Shown here one piece after another: positions 1 to 10,355 of a DNA stretch of 64,000 nt (positions are counted from its first letter, which is position 1; every line of letters starts with the position of its first letter). Made by a program: the position numbers and the translations under genes. The notes under the pieces were generated by a model. The model was not told where the DNA came from and ran no database searches. It saw only the letters and a program-made list of their open reading frames with translations. This DNA comes from Paenarthrobacter nitroguajacolicus JCM 14115 (GTDB lineage Bacteria > Actinomycetota > Actinomycetes > Actinomycetales > Micrococcaceae), in the NCBI GenBank assembly GCA_001313365.1, contig BBFS01000002.1:76327-140326 (forward strand). Direction: 5' to 3'.

Positions 1-24
1 GGGATGAGCTTGTGAACAGGCCAA

Positions 25-56
25 GAGGCGACCGCGGGTTGTCCCGCCGTCGCCTC
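25..56 (-). terminator. Terminator hairpin after the ligJKI-MFS operon
   Basis: Two 14-base arms (25-38 and 43-56) pair with a single mismatch around a TTGT loop. The hairpin sits 20 bases past the stop codon of the MFS gene, where the minus-strand operon would end. Confidence 0.6.
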
Positions 57-75
57 CTGCTTTCTCTGGGCCAGT

Positions 76-1476
76 TTAGGCCTTGTTCGTGGATGGATAA
101 GGCGATGCTAGCTTCTCCTTGGCCGCGTGCACGATTCCTTTTGGCCGTGTCTTGGGTCCGAACAGCGCCAGGACGATGGCTCCGAAAAGCCAGGTGCCTG
201 CGATGAAGAAGAAGACGCTTTGGTAGCCGCTACCTGTGTAGAGTCCTGCGATGATCAGCGGTCCTGCGGCGTTGGAGAGACGTCCCAGCCCGTAGGAAAC
301 GCCCGTTCCCAAGGATCGTCCTGCCGTGTCGAAGACTTCGGGCGAGTAGGCGTAGGCGAGTGCTGTGTAGCCGCGCTCGAAGAGGTTCACGAGGAAACCG
401 AAGACTACGATGAGGACTGGGTTGAACGTGAGGCCGTAGAACAGGCCGCAGATGGCGATGGTGGTTCCGAAGACCACGAGGCACCATTTGCGTTCAAAAC
501 GGTCCGTCACTAGGGAAGCCAGATAAGAGCCCAAGGGCGCGCCCACGGTGGTCAGGGCGACATAGAAGATGGAGTCGCTGACGCTGAATCCTTCTTGAGC
601 AAGGAGTGTGGGCGCCCAACTGGAGTAGCCGAAGAACCCGATGGTCTGGGTTACCCACAGGACGGTCAGGAGAATGGTGGGGGCCGAGGTACTTCTTCTG
701 GAGCAGGAGCTTCAGGGGGTGCCTTTGGCTTGGATTTGGCAGGTGCCGTGAGCGCTGGAGCCGGGGCCGGTTCTGGCAGCGTTCCTTTTTCGGCGGTGAT
801 CTGGGCTTCCATCTCCGTTAGTACGGCGTGAGCTTTGTCGAACTGACCTTTGCTCTCGTACCAGCGGGGTGATTCTTTGAGGTGCCGACTAAAGAGGATG
901 AAGACGATGCCCATGGCTCCCCCCCAGAGATATACCAAGCGCCAGGACCAGTCGCTCAGCGGAACCACGAAGCTGGCAATCAGGTTCGTGGCCGGGGGTT
1001 CCGCAAATGCCGATGACGATGGCGTAGGCCTGGTACTTGCCGCGAACCGCCGCGGGGGAAGATCTCGTTGACATAGATGACCGCCACAACAGTCATTGCT
1101 GCCAGACCGGCCGACGTCAGGACCCGGAAGGCGCCGAGGGAAATGATGTCCCAGGCGAAGACTGCGGCGAAGGAAAAGATCGAGAACCACACGGTGGTGA
1201 TGACCAGGGCCTTCTTTCGGCCCCCCATCGGTCGGCGAGCCAGCTGGCGATCAGGGAGCCGAAGAACATGCCGACGAACGACAATGACGTCACGTAGGCG
1301 ATCTGGTTGATGGTGACACCCCCCCAGAGCGTGATGAGCTTGGGGACCGTAGTGGCGAAGCTGTTGATGTCCGCGAATTCAAAGAAATAGGCGAAGGCAA
1401 CCGCGATGAGCGTGATCTTGTGGAGGCGGGAGATGGGAAGCCGGTCAAGCCGGTTCGCCGCATTGGAATGCATCAT
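76..1476 (-). CDS. MFS transporter, probable aromatic acid or metabolite:H+ symporter
   Basis: Predicted inner-membrane secondary transporter of the major facilitator superfamily, about 460 residues with 12 hydrophobic segments. The loop after TM2 reads ASWLADRWGGRKK, the usual MFS G-x-x-x-D-R-x-G-R-K signature, and a long Pro/Ala/Lys-rich hydrophilic central loop (about residues 225-260) separates the two six-helix halves. The reading frame is broken near 918-925, 980-1030 and 1220-1226, mostly at C runs. The start is one of two adjacent ATG codons after GAGGAC. It is the last gene of the galD-ligJ-ligK-ligI operon, so uptake of the aromatic acid degraded by that operon is the likely job. 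The exact substrate cannot be read from the sequence. Confidence 0.8.
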
Positions 1477-1511
1477 TGGAGTCCTCTGGGAATGTGTGGG
1501 GGTGGCGGGAA

Positions 1512-2467
1512 TCAGGCGTCTTCGCCTGGCCAGTAGAGCCGCATGGGATTGGCCACGAGCAGCTTGTGTTGCTGTTCCGGTGTGACCGCAACTTGGGGGG
1601 ATGTAGTCGATCAGCAGGCCGTCATCGGGCATGTGGCCGGTGAGATTGGGGGTGTGGCCAGTCCGTGCCCCCCCAGAGGGCGCGGTCCGGAAATTCTTCA
1701 ATGACTTTCCGCCGAAAGGAACGGCGTCCGCGTACGCATGTTGTTCGCCGCCCAGAGCGGGAGGACCACTGACGCTGAGACGTTCCGGGCAGCTGACTTT
1801 GACCCAAACATTGTTCTGGTCAACGAACCTCAGGAATCTGCTGAACTCCGGACCGTCCACGGGTTTGGTGACATTCGGCCGCCCCATGTGGTCCACCACC
1901 AAAGGGGTTGGGAGGGAACCGAAAAATCCCTCGAGTCCTTCCAAGTCTTCGCCCTCAAAGTAGATGACCACGTGCCAACCCAGAGGGGGGGCGATCTTCC
2001 TGGCAATAATGGCCAGATCTTCCTGGGGGGGTGCGGACCTGACCAGTCGTTTCAGGAAGTTGAATCGAACGCCGCGCACCCCCGCCCTGTGCAGACGGTT
2101 GAGTTCGGCATCGGAAATGTCGGGCCGGACGGTGGCGATACCGCGTGCCCGGCCGCCGGCGGCCTGGACGGCATCCACCATGGCGCTGTTGTCAGCACCG
2201 TGGCAGGTTGCCTGAACAATCACATTCCGGCTGATGCGAGGTGGTCCCTGAGCGCAAAAAGATCCTCTTTACCGCCGTCACAGGGGGGGTGTACTTCCGT
2301 TCCGGGGGGGCGAACGGGAACTCCTCGCCCGGACCGAAGACGTGGCAGTGGGCGTCCACAGCTCCGGCGGGAAGCTGGAAGCGCGGTGTGGACGGGTTGC
2401 TGTACCAGTCCAGCCATCCAGGGGTCTTGGTAAAAGTTTCCACGGTGGTTCCTGTATTAGTCGACAT
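1512..2467 (-). CDS. ligI: 2-pyrone-4,6-dicarboxylate hydrolase (LigI)
   Basis: Amidohydrolase-superfamily lactonase that opens 2-pyrone-4,6-dicarboxylate to 4-oxalomesaconate in the protocatechuate 4,5-cleavage pathway. The reassembled protein (about 300 residues) follows Sphingomonas LigI closely from memory: VDAHCHVFGP near the N terminus (metal-binding HxH), NVIVQATCHG, GVRGVRFNFLKRLV, WHVVIYFE, PLVVDHMGRP, WGTDWPHPN (catalytic Asp) and a C terminus in NPMRLYW. Frames break at G/C runs near 1594, 1670, 1980, 2022, 2283 and 2304. The run in the WGTDW motif has 7 bases where the family needs 4. The ATG overlaps the ligK stop by 11 bases, which suggests translational coupling. Confidence 0.9.
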
Positions 2468-3157
2468 AACGCAGCCCCCCCGCATCTGCCAACGGTCCGC
2501 GCATTGAGTAGATATCAAGGCCCAGCTCCCCCCCTGCGGCAAAACGCTGACGCTTGCTCTCTTCATTGTCTTCCCGTTTGCGGCTGCTTCAGCGACTTCT
2601 GCAGCACGGTCAGCAGGGACCACCACGACGCCGTCGACGTCTGCAACCACAACGTCGCCTGGGGTGACCAGGGCGTTGGCGCACACTACGGAATATTGAC
2701 TGAACCCAGTGTCGCTTTGACGGTGCCCTTGGAGTTGATGGCGCGACTGAAGACGGGGGGGAAGTTCATTTCCTGCAGTGTGGCGATGTCCCGGCAGCCG
2801 CCGTCGATCACCAAACCGGCGGCACCCCCCCGGGATTGGAGAGAGGTGGCCAGCAGATCGCCGAAGAAGCCGTCATCGCTTTCTGTAGTGCAGGCGGCTA
2901 CCAGAACGTCGCCGGGCTGGATTTGCTCGGCGGCTACGTGCATCATCCAGTTATCCCCCAGGCTGGAGCAGCACTGTGACGGCGGTGCCGCAGAGTTTGG
3001 CGCCTGGAAACACGGGCCGGATATAGGGGGGGCGCATCAGCCCCAACCGCCCCCCCATGGCTTCGTGAATGGTGCTGACACCGAATTCCGAGAGGGTTTT
3101 AACATCAACGTCCGCGGCGCGGTTGATGCTGCGGTGGACTACTCCTAGTTCCTGCAT
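2457..3157 (-). CDS. ligK: 4-carboxy-4-hydroxy-2-oxoadipate aldolase / oxaloacetate decarboxylase (LigK, RraA fold)
   Basis: Cleaves 4-carboxy-4-hydroxy-2-oxoadipate to pyruvate and oxaloacetate, the last step of the PDC/oxalomesaconate route. About 228 residues, the usual size for this RraA-like class II aldolase family. Visible family motifs are STIHEAMG near residue 30, [12 protein letters not shown], the [10 protein letters not shown] segment with the pyruvate- and metal-binding Arg-Asp, [16 protein letters not shown], and a C terminus in [16 protein letters not shown]. The start ATG follows AAGGAGCTTAGAACC. Several G/C runs break the frame (near 2465, 2527, 2757, 2826, 3027 and 3050). 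It lies between ligJ and ligI in the same operon. Confidence 0.9.
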
Positions 3158-3176
3158 GGTTCTAAGCTCCTTGTAG

Positions 3177-4212
3177 CTAGCGGCCCTGCTGCTTGAGCAG
3201 TGCGTTGAGGCGGGGGTAGACGGTACGGGCGTTGTGTTCCTGAATAGCTGCGAGATCGGGATCGGTGAGTCCGGCTGCGTCAAGGTACCGGGCAGTGTCA
3301 TCGAAGTTGTGGCCCGTGCAGGGGTCGACGTCACGGACGGCGCCGATCATTTCGGATGCGAATAAGACGTTGCGGGTGGGGATGACGTCCAGAAGGAGAT
3401 CGATGCCTGGCTGGTGATAGACGCAGGTATCGAAGAAGACATTGCCCAGCAGGTGCTCTTCCAGTGAGGGTTTCCCCATCGCCATGGCCAGCCCACGGAA
3501 GCGTCCCCAGTGGTAGGGAACGGCTCCGCCACCGTGGGGGGGAATGACTAGTTTCAGGGTGGGGAAGTCGGCGAAAAGATCGCCCTGGATCAGCTGCATG
3601 AATGCCGTGGTGTCGGCATTCAGGTAGTGGGCGCCGGTGGTGTGGAAAGCCGGGTTGATGCTGGTACTGACGTGGACCATGCCAGGGATGTCGTATTCGA
3701 CCATTTTTCGTAGATGGGGGGTACCAGTATCGGTCCGTCAACGGAGGTGCAGTCCACTGGCCGCCGGACGGGTCGGGGGGGTTCAGGTTCAGTGCCACAG
3801 CGCCGTATTCATCGACGCAGCGGTCAGTTCAGGAATGCAGCTCGCCGGATCGACGCCGGGCGACTGCGGAAGCATCGCCGCCGGCGCGAAGCGCTCCGGG
3901 TACAGCTGGCTGACGCGGTAACAAAGTTCATTGCAGATGGCCGCCCACTCAGCGGACGTTTCGAAGGATCCAACATGATGCGCCATGAAGGACGCCCGGG
4001 GGGGCGAGAAGACCGTCAGGTCAATCCCACGCTCATCCATGAGCCGCAATTGGTTCTGCTCGATGCTTTCCTGCAGCTCGGCGTCGGAAATCTTCAACTC
4101 CGAAGGACGCGGCGCCAAAGCCGGGTCGATCAATCCGGCGATCTGGCGGTCCCGCCACTGGCCGAGGGCCGGCGGGGGCCGTGGTGTAGTGGCCGTGGAT
4201 GTCGATAATCAC
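3177..4212 (-). CDS. ligJ: 4-oxalomesaconate hydratase (LigJ)
   Basis: Zn-dependent amidohydrolase-fold hydratase that adds water to 4-oxalomesaconate to give 4-carboxy-4-hydroxy-2-oxoadipate. The protein is about 342 residues and starts MIIDIHGHYTTAP, with the metal-binding HxH at the N terminus. FPTLKLVIPHGGGAVPYHWGR and LLGNVFFDTCVYHQPGIDLL are typical of the LigJ branch, and FASEMIGAVRDVDPCTG holds the late acidic residue. The start is a GTG preceded by AGGAGC and overlaps the galD stop by 4 bases (GTGA). Frames break at runs near 3535, 3715, 3775 and 4000. Confidence 0.9.
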
Positions 4213-5415
4213 TTTTCTTGCTCCTTGGGAGATTCAGTTGGCGAATGCCAGAGACGTGAAGGAACCATGACGTCGCCGGCCATGATCAAGCGCGCTGTCC
4301 TTAGCAGCGCAGACTTCGTCACGCGCGTGGGATCGGCCGGGTCCAGCTCCAGTTGGACCGTGAATTCGCCGCTGGGGGGGTGTTCGACCGAAACAGCCGG
4401 CTTCGCACCGGCGGGCAGAGCCGCCACAGCATGCGCCACAGTTCCAGGCAGCACTGCAGCGGTCGCCACCGTCACGGCGGCCAGCACACCGATCGACTCA
4501 TGGCAGGCATGGGGGGATAAAGCTGCGGGTTCCGATCGCGCCGCCGCTCGCCGGTGCTGATACGAGCGTCATTTTTGGGTAGTTCTTGCCGCTCACGTCG
4601 CCGAGTCCCATGATTTTCCCGCAGTCCAGGCGGAGCGCTTCCAGCCGCTCTTTGAGCGCCGTATCGGTTTCAAGTTCGACGACGGGTTCCCGGCCTGTGC
4701 GCTCCAGCTCGATTGCGTCGATGATCACCAGCGGCTGCCCGTTGTCGATGCAGGTGACGTCCACTGAACCGAAACCCTCGATCTCCACCGTGTCCCGCAG
4801 GTTTCCGGTGGGAAGCAATGATGTGCACACCGAGCCGGCTGTATCGAGGAAGTTGATGACTACCGAGGCCGAGGTTCCGGGGACGCCGTCGATTCTCGTA
4901 TCCCCCCCGCCATACTCGACATAGCGGCTTTCCCCACTGGACGGCGTCGAAATGGAAATCTCAGCAGTGACCCCTGTATTTAGCGTGAGAACGCGCGCGG
5001 TTGTCGTGTCGTCAGCGGGAACCAGCAGCCCGGCTTCGATGGCGAAAGGAACCACAGCCGCCAGCATGTTTCCGCAGTTGGCAGAGGTGTCCACCGTGCT
5101 ATTCCCGGGCTGCAGTTGTGCGAACAGAAATTCAAGGTCCACACCGTCCCGGTGGCTCACTGCGACAATCCCGGCTTTGCTCGTCAGCGGATGCGCCCCC
5201 CCGCCAACGCCGTCGATCTGCCGCGGGTCTGGCGATCCCATGGAAGCCAAAAGGATGGCATCCCGGGCGTCCACATCACGGGGGTAGGTCGTGCGCACGG
5301 AAAAACGGTCCCTTGGACGTGCCACCGCGCATGAACCAGCACGGAACCGCAGCCTGACTGCCCAGGTGGCGGGGGGGTCAGCTTCTCTCGCCGCTCGCAA
5401 AGTTGTCGGAACCAC
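4209..5415 (-). CDS. galD: 4-oxalomesaconate tautomerase (GalD/LigU, PrpF family)
   Basis: Isomerase of the PrpF fold that interconverts tautomers of 4-oxalomesaconate before LigJ. Read across a frame break near 5280, the N terminus contains MRGGTSKGPFFRAHDLP and then LASMGSPDPRQIDGVGG and HPLTSK, the hallmark start of PrpF/GalD proteins. STVDTSANCGNML carries the conserved Cys. The proposed start is a GTG at 5415 after AAAGGGGC, which gives the usual short leader before the MRGGTSKG block. An ATG at 5448 is possible but would add residues not expected in the family. The C7 run at 5371-5377 should be 5 for the frame to hold. It is the first gene of the operon, divergent from the GntR gene. 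Confidence 0.85.
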
Positions 5416-5460
5416 AATGCCCCTTTCGTCAGTAGTGATGCAATACACACACGATATCCG

Positions 5461-5495
5461 TTAACGAAATTGTTAGCAATCCATTTAACGATTTG
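5461..5495. promoter_or_regulatory. AT-rich divergent promoter with repeated TTAACGA boxes
   Basis: Two copies of a TTAACGA-type element (TTAACGAAATTG at 5461 and TTAACGATTTG at 5485) lie in an AT-rich spacer between galD and the GntR gene. The position and repetition suggest the operator of the GntR regulator. The assignment is inferred. Confidence 0.4.
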
Positions 5496-5569
5496 TTTTG
5501 CTACTGAGTCGACCATCTTCCTCGCAGGATTGTTTACACTGGAGGTTAGAGGGCGACGAAGGGTGCAAC

Positions 5570-6230
5570 ATGACGACGGGGGGGACCGACGTGAAAGAGC
5601 CGTCGCTGTCGGCCCAGGAGCTGGTCGAAATCCTACGAACGGCCATCGTGTCCGGCGAGCTTGTCCCGAAGCAGAGGCTCGTGGAAGCCGATTTGGCGGT
5701 CGAATACGGGGCCAGCAGAGGAAACGTACGTGTGGCCCTGACGGAACTCAGCGTCGAGGGCTTGGTGGAGCGGGTCCAGAACCGTGGCGCACGTGTCAGA
5801 GCGGTCTCCATAGAAGAAGCTGTGGAAATTACTGAGGTTCGAGGGGCCTTGGAAGCGCTATGCGCACGAAAAGCTGCAGAGAGAATCAGCGATATCGAAG
5901 CTGCAAGCCTCAGGATCCTGGCTCAGGAGATGGAAGACGCCGTATCCCGAGGCGACCGCGAGGCCTACTCAGCATGCAATCAGCGGCTGCATGCGCAAAT
6001 TATCGGGATCAGCGCCCAGGGTACCGCAGCCGCCACCATTCAGCGACTCCGAGGCCAGGCTGTCAGATACCAATTCCAGCTCGCCCGGCAGCCAGGCGCC
6101 CCCAGCGTGTCACTTCCCCCAACATCTGGCGATCATTGACGCCGTTTGCCGCCACGATCCTATAGGAGCTGCGGAGGCAATGAGGCTGCATTTGGAAAGC
6201 GTGGCCGCTGCCATACGCTCCTCAGAGTGA
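5570..6230 (+). CDS. GntR-family (FadR/FCD) transcriptional regulator
   Basis: DNA-binding regulator of about 220 residues. The N-terminal winged helix (about residues 10-75) shows LVEILRTAIVSGELVPKQRL, DLAVEYGASRGNVRVALTEL and EGLVERVQNRGARV, the standard GntR layout. The rest is the all-helical FCD effector domain: EEAVEITEVRGALEALCARKA, then a His in LHAQIIGIS and a final QHLAIIDAVCRHDP segment with metal-binding His residues. One break near 6112-6120 (run of five C) is bridged here. It is divergent from galD and is the obvious candidate regulator of the lig/gal operon, probably responding to a pathway intermediate. The ATG at 5570 is followed by a G7 run, so the first residues are uncertain. 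Confidence 0.85.
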
Positions 6231-6786
6231 ATGTCGTCGCTGGTTGCCGTGGGGTAACTCCAGACCTCAGGAACCTTTGCTAGGCAGCGCGAGTAGAGCC
6301 CCGGATTCCGTACAGCAAGGCCGTGTTTTTGCGGGTGGAGAGACTGATAAGCGGTATCTGGAATTGGCAGAACGCGCTGATAGAGAAGCCCGCCGCATGC
6401 CAGGTGGGGGACTACTACGACGCCTCTTTACTTAGGGGGGCAGGCCAGCAGACTAATCCGAGGTGTATTGCAGTTAGGAGCAGCAGATGCAAAAAGTGGT
6501 ATTACCTCATCATCCGGAAGCGAAGTAACGAGTCCGCGGGCAAGCACGCGCTCCACTCGCCGCGTCGTGTATCGCTACACACTTTTCCGCTCATCTGCCA
6601 CCGCTGCGACTTCGCAGGCGCGTCGGTGGCGCGGGCGATGACGCTCCGTTTCCCCAATTACAGATGCAATCAGCGGCGTCCTGCGAACCGCTCGGTGCCG
6701 ATAACGGCGCCTATGACATCCACCGAAAGAACGGCGAATTACACCCGCCCTGTGGATCGTTCCCCCCGGTACTTGGTAGTTCTGCG
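6231..6786. other. Gene-free spacer between the lig/gal locus and the accessory genes
   Basis: I see no gene I can support. A short open stretch on the plus strand ending at 6435 encodes a charged helical tail (YLELAERADREARR) and could be the remnant of a small gene, but it has no convincing start. No tRNA or strong terminator was recognised. Confidence 0.4.
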
Positions 6787-8272
6787 TTACAAAGGCAACG
6801 CCTCTGCCTCCGGTGTGCTGAGGCGGAATTCTTCGGCGGTGGGTTGTTCGGTGAATTCAACGAGTTCGACGTGGTGTTCCTTCAGTACTTCCAGGACCTG
6901 ATGCGGGGGGGTGACCCGGAAGAATTCGCGGCGCAGGTTGACCTTGTTGACGCGCTGCTCAGCGAACGTCCGGTGCAGCATTGCCTCGGTGGCGAGGGCA
7001 TCGTCGGAGTAAAAGAGCGCGTGTACATCGAATCGGAACGGTACGGACGCATCTCCGAGTTCGTTGACTCGGTCCATGGGCTCCAACCGGCGGGTCATGC
7101 CGATCTTGACCATGTTTTCCCCCCCGAAAGCGCCGATGTTGGAGATGACGTATACGTACCCGGCGCGGATGTTCGCTGCGCGGCGTTCCACGTCGGCGAG
7201 GGCGAGTTCGTCTTCAGCGATTTTGGCGCGCATTCGTTCGGCGCCTTCGAGGTCGCCGTTGGCTATGAGTGCGTCCAGGGTTGCCTGGTGCATGGCCCGT
7301 TCCTTGGCGAGCTTTTGCCGGGCGGCGGCGAGTTCCGCTTCGGCTTTCTTCTGCTCACGCAGATCTTCGCGTCGGGCGCGCTCCAGTTCCTTCTCCGCAG
7401 CAAGGGCTTGGAGGTGTTCTGCGGCGAGCACCATTTCCTGGATGCGCAGGTGGTGATAGGTCTCGTCGACTCGTAGGTTGATCATGGTGCCTTGGCGTTC
7501 GATCTGTTCTTTCGCCTTGGTCAGGCGCGCCGTCGCGGTTGCCAGGTTTCCAGCTTTGACCGTTTTCACGCAGTTCTCGGCTTCGGCGTTATAGGCACGC
7601 AGCATGATGGTCGACATCTGGTTGACGAACTTCATGCCCTGCTTCGCGGAGTTGTTAAACGTGAAGTTCGACGTCGCGTGGATGGCTTGCTTTGCCCTGG
7701 CCATCTCCTTGTATTGGGCACGGACGGAATCCAGTCTGGCCGCCAAGTGAGCGGAGTGTTCTGCGGGGGGGTGGTCGAAGTCAAAGACACCGACCTCTTG
7801 CAGCGCCGCCGACGCACGAGCTGTCACCAGCTGGCCTTCGGCTTCGGCAAGTTCAGAACGCAGGGCTTGCAACTGAGACTGAAGCTGCTGGTTTTCCGAT
7901 GCCCAATCCCTGCGTTCGTTCTCAGCAGTGCGGCGAAGCTCATCCCGGCTGGCTTCTATCTGGTCGAACTCAAGCAGGCCACGCTCATCCAGGATCCTTT
8001 GCAGCCGCTCCACATCGGCAAGGGCTGTCTCGGCCGTCTTCTTGGCACCGAAGAATCCGACCTTGCGCGCACCTCCTGTGCGTATCTGATTCAGCTCGGG
8101 CTGTTGCTGGAACTGATGCTGAGCCTGGACAGGAACCTGGGGGGGAGCGCTCGGCATAGGTGCCGACTGTGCCGGCTGAACAGGCTGGACGTGATCAGTC
8201 CAACGCATGCCATCCCAGTAGCGGACAAGGCAGAGCCTTGAGGTCGGTGTACCAGCCGGCGGGAACGCTCAC
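6787..8272 (-). CDS. DUF2510 - coiled-coil (DUF4041-like) - GIY-YIG nuclease-family protein
   Basis: About 490 residues. The extreme N terminus, read from a GTG at 8272 with two missing bases bridged, gives VPAGWYTDP followed by RYWDGMRWTDHV, a DUF2510 motif common in actinobacterial surface or phage-related proteins. A Pro/Gln-rich linker leads to a long coiled coil (about residues 80-350, rich in Glu/Lys/Ala) resembling DUF4041. The C-terminal domain (about 360-460) begins AGYVYVISN, then MVKIGMTRRLEPMDRVNELG and LHRTFAEQRVNKVNLRREFF, the T5orf172/MUG113 branch of GIY-YIG nucleases. Proteins of this build are frequent in prophages and mobile islands. The DNA target and role are unknown. Divergent from the DUF4192 gene across a 573-base spacer. 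Confidence 0.75.
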
Positions 8273-8297
8273 AGGGACCTATCGTCGTCGAAACATA

Positions 8298-8324
8298 AAC
8301 TGCTGGGTTCATCACCCAGCAGTT
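8298..8324. repeat. Perfect 10-bp inverted repeat
   Basis: AACTGCTGGG (8298-8307) pairs perfectly with CCCAGCAGTT (8315-8324) around a 7-base loop. It lies 26 bases upstream of the GIY-YIG start and has no T-run, so an operator or mRNA leader structure is as likely as a terminator. Confidence 0.6.
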
Positions 8325-8657
8325 CAGATCAACATGCCTAGCTCCCCCAAGATGATCTTGCCCTACCCCCCACCAGAAACTCGAACAACCGGCCAAATCA
8401 TTTCGCGCCATCGGGACCAGACACAACACAGACTGACACCGCAGTACCTGATTATCACGGATGCCTACACCTAGTCCGATCGGTTTCCTCCACCACATGG
8501 CTGAGGCGTTGGCGACGCCACCACCGATAAAGCAGCGCCGCAAGGTAAACGCTGCGGGCGTCATGGCGCTGCGTCGAGCACTGTTCATGAACGACCAGAA
8601 GCAACAACGCTGTTTGTCATTCTGATATCCCGCTCATCGCTGGATGGGCCTCCGCGC

Positions 8658-8689
8658 AACCTGGGCGCTGACATGCCAGCGCCCAGGTT
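8658..8689. repeat. Perfect 13-bp inverted repeat
   Basis: AACCTGGGCGCTG (8658-8670) pairs perfectly with CAGCGCCCAGGTT (8677-8689) around ACATGC. It stands alone in the spacer, about 155 bases before the DUF4192 start. No gene ends here in either direction, so it is not an ordinary operon terminator. Confidence 0.6.
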
Positions 8690-8845
8690 CCGCTTGGCAC
8701 TCCCATGGCACTTGGCCCCCTTCCGAACTTTCCGGACCTGCCCCCGGGTCCCACGTGGCACTCCAAACCCCCGACCAGCTAATGGTCCCCTATCAAAACG
8801 GCCCACAAGACCAAAGACACAACGCACGCACAAAGGAACAGGACA

Positions 8846-9887
8846 ATGAATGCGCTCACCATCAAAGACCCGGCAGACCTGCTCAGCTTCATCGGGCACA
8901 CGTTAGTTCTGGCCAAAGGAAAGCCTCGTCTGCATCACCCTGGACAAAGGCAAGGTCGGCGCCACCCTCCGCATCGATCTACCCCCCCGCCAACCAGGAA
9001 CAGAAATCCCTTACGCCCGGACGGTCAGCAGCTATCTCACCAGCGACACCAGCGCGACGAGCATCGTCTTCGCCCTCTACACCTCACACTACTGCGAACC
9101 CGGCCAGCCCAAACCACACGCAGCAACCATCGCCGCACTCACCGGAGTCCTCGCCGAAAACGGCATCACCATCCGTGACGGAATCTTCGTCGACGACAAC
9201 ACCTACTCCCCCCCTACGACAGCGAACCCGGACAAGACATCAGCCTGCCCCCCCTCAGCACCACCGAATACAGCCGCGTCAACGCCGAATTCATCTACCG
9301 CGGCAGCACCATCGAACCCACCAACCAAATCGTCCTCCCTGCGCCAGCCCAGGAAGCAGACCACGCCATCGCCGTCGAAAACCTCATGAACACCATCCGA
9401 GCCCAGGCGCCGCGACAAGCTGCGGAACAAGCCAGACAACTCTGGACGACGATGCTGGAATGCAACGACTTCCCCACAGACACCGAGTGCGCCACCCTCA
9501 TCGCGAACTTCCAATTCCCCCCACATCCGCGACCGGCTCATGGCCGACATCCCCGGCATCGACGAACCACCCCAACACATCCTCTTCGCCCAAACCCAGA
9601 CCGCGCCAAAATGGTCACGTGTCGAATGGGCGCAACAACTCCTCCTCCACGCCTACACACGGACCAGCCCACAACACGCGGCACCCATCCTCACCACCAT
9701 TGGCTACATCAGCTGGTGGGAAGGCAGGGGGGGGTCCAAAGCACACCAATACATGCAACTCGCCCTAGACACGGACCCCGGCTACCGCTTCGCACGTCTC
9801 ACCGATCAGATGCTCGGAGCCGGCATCATCGCCGGCTGGAACACCAACAAAAACACCGCCTACAAAACCCGGCTCGACATGCCCTGA
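8846..9887 (+). CDS. DUF4192 family protein
   Basis: About 340 residues. The start ATG follows AGGACA and gives MNALTIKDPADLLSFIGHTL, then, after a one-base slip near 8908, a GFWPKESLVCITLD-like segment: the diagnostic beginning of actinobacterial DUF4192 proteins. The C-terminal half (WSRVEWAQQLLLHAY, ISWWEGRGSKAHQYMQLAL, DPGYRFARLTDQML) is the conserved alpha-helical region of the family. Function is unknown; family members are often carried on plasmids and islands of Actinobacteria. Frames also break near 8985, 9215, 9520 and 9727. Third positions are strongly C-biased compared with the neighbouring permease gene. Confidence 0.8.
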
Positions 9888-10046
9888 AGGGAACAGCCGA
9901 CCGATGATGCCTGTTGGGGTATCGGGCTAGGGCTGGGCCTCTACACGGTGCCGTGTCCAAGCCCTGGCACCGTCCGGGAGATTGAGTTCATGGATCGGAG
10001 CGCGGAAGCGCAATCAGTCCACCCGCTACTGGCGCGAAAAGCCTGG

Positions 10047-10268
10047 CTAGTGATCGATGCCGATGTGATCCTCTGGCTCAAGTGCCCACGCAACGCGATG
10101 GAGAATCGTTGCAACGCGCCCGCGCAGGGCATCCAACCAAGGATGTGACGATCCTTCGTGGACAGGGACGACAGGGGCGTGTGGAAGAGCGCTGTTTGCC
10201 GTTTCCAGAGCGCTTTGCGCCGCTTCCTGTCGCGCGAGCAGAAGAGCGAGCGGGTAGTAGCTGTTCAT
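10047..10268 (-). CDS. Small hypothetical protein
   Basis: A 73-residue open frame starting MNSYYPLALLLARQEAAQ directly after a good ribosome binding site (TTAGGAGAATCCC). It is Ala-rich at the N terminus with a charged C terminus. It lies on the same strand as, and about 90 bases downstream of, the APC permease gene and could be its last co-transcribed partner. I do not recognise a family. The ribosome binding site is the main support. Confidence 0.45.
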   Translation of the reverse strand: MNSYYPLALLLARQEAAQSALETANSALPHAPVVPVHEGSSHPWLDALRGRVATILHRVAWALEPEDHIGIDH

Positions 10269-10355
10269 TGGGATTCTCCTAACATTGGCAGCAGCGAGCG
10301 ACCGTGGCGATTCGCTTGGGGGAAAGAGAAGAAGGCGGAAAGGTCCCGATGCGGA

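Larger units (their letters stand above)
8273..8845. other. Divergent spacer holding two strong hairpins
   Basis: No gene can be supported between the divergent GIY-YIG and DUF4192 genes. The spacer contains two perfect inverted repeats (8298-8324 and 8658-8689), listed separately. Confidence 0.5.

Noticed and set aside
76..5415. Reading the lig/gal genes and many others as pseudogenes
   Set aside because: All active-site motifs survive once the homopolymer slips are bridged, operon overlaps are precise, and breaks lie on G/C runs.
8091..8588. Open frame of 165 codons on the minus strand covering the spacer upstream of the GIY-YIG gene
   Set aside because: No ribosome binding site or family motif; it overlaps the hairpin and the DUF2510 start in another frame.
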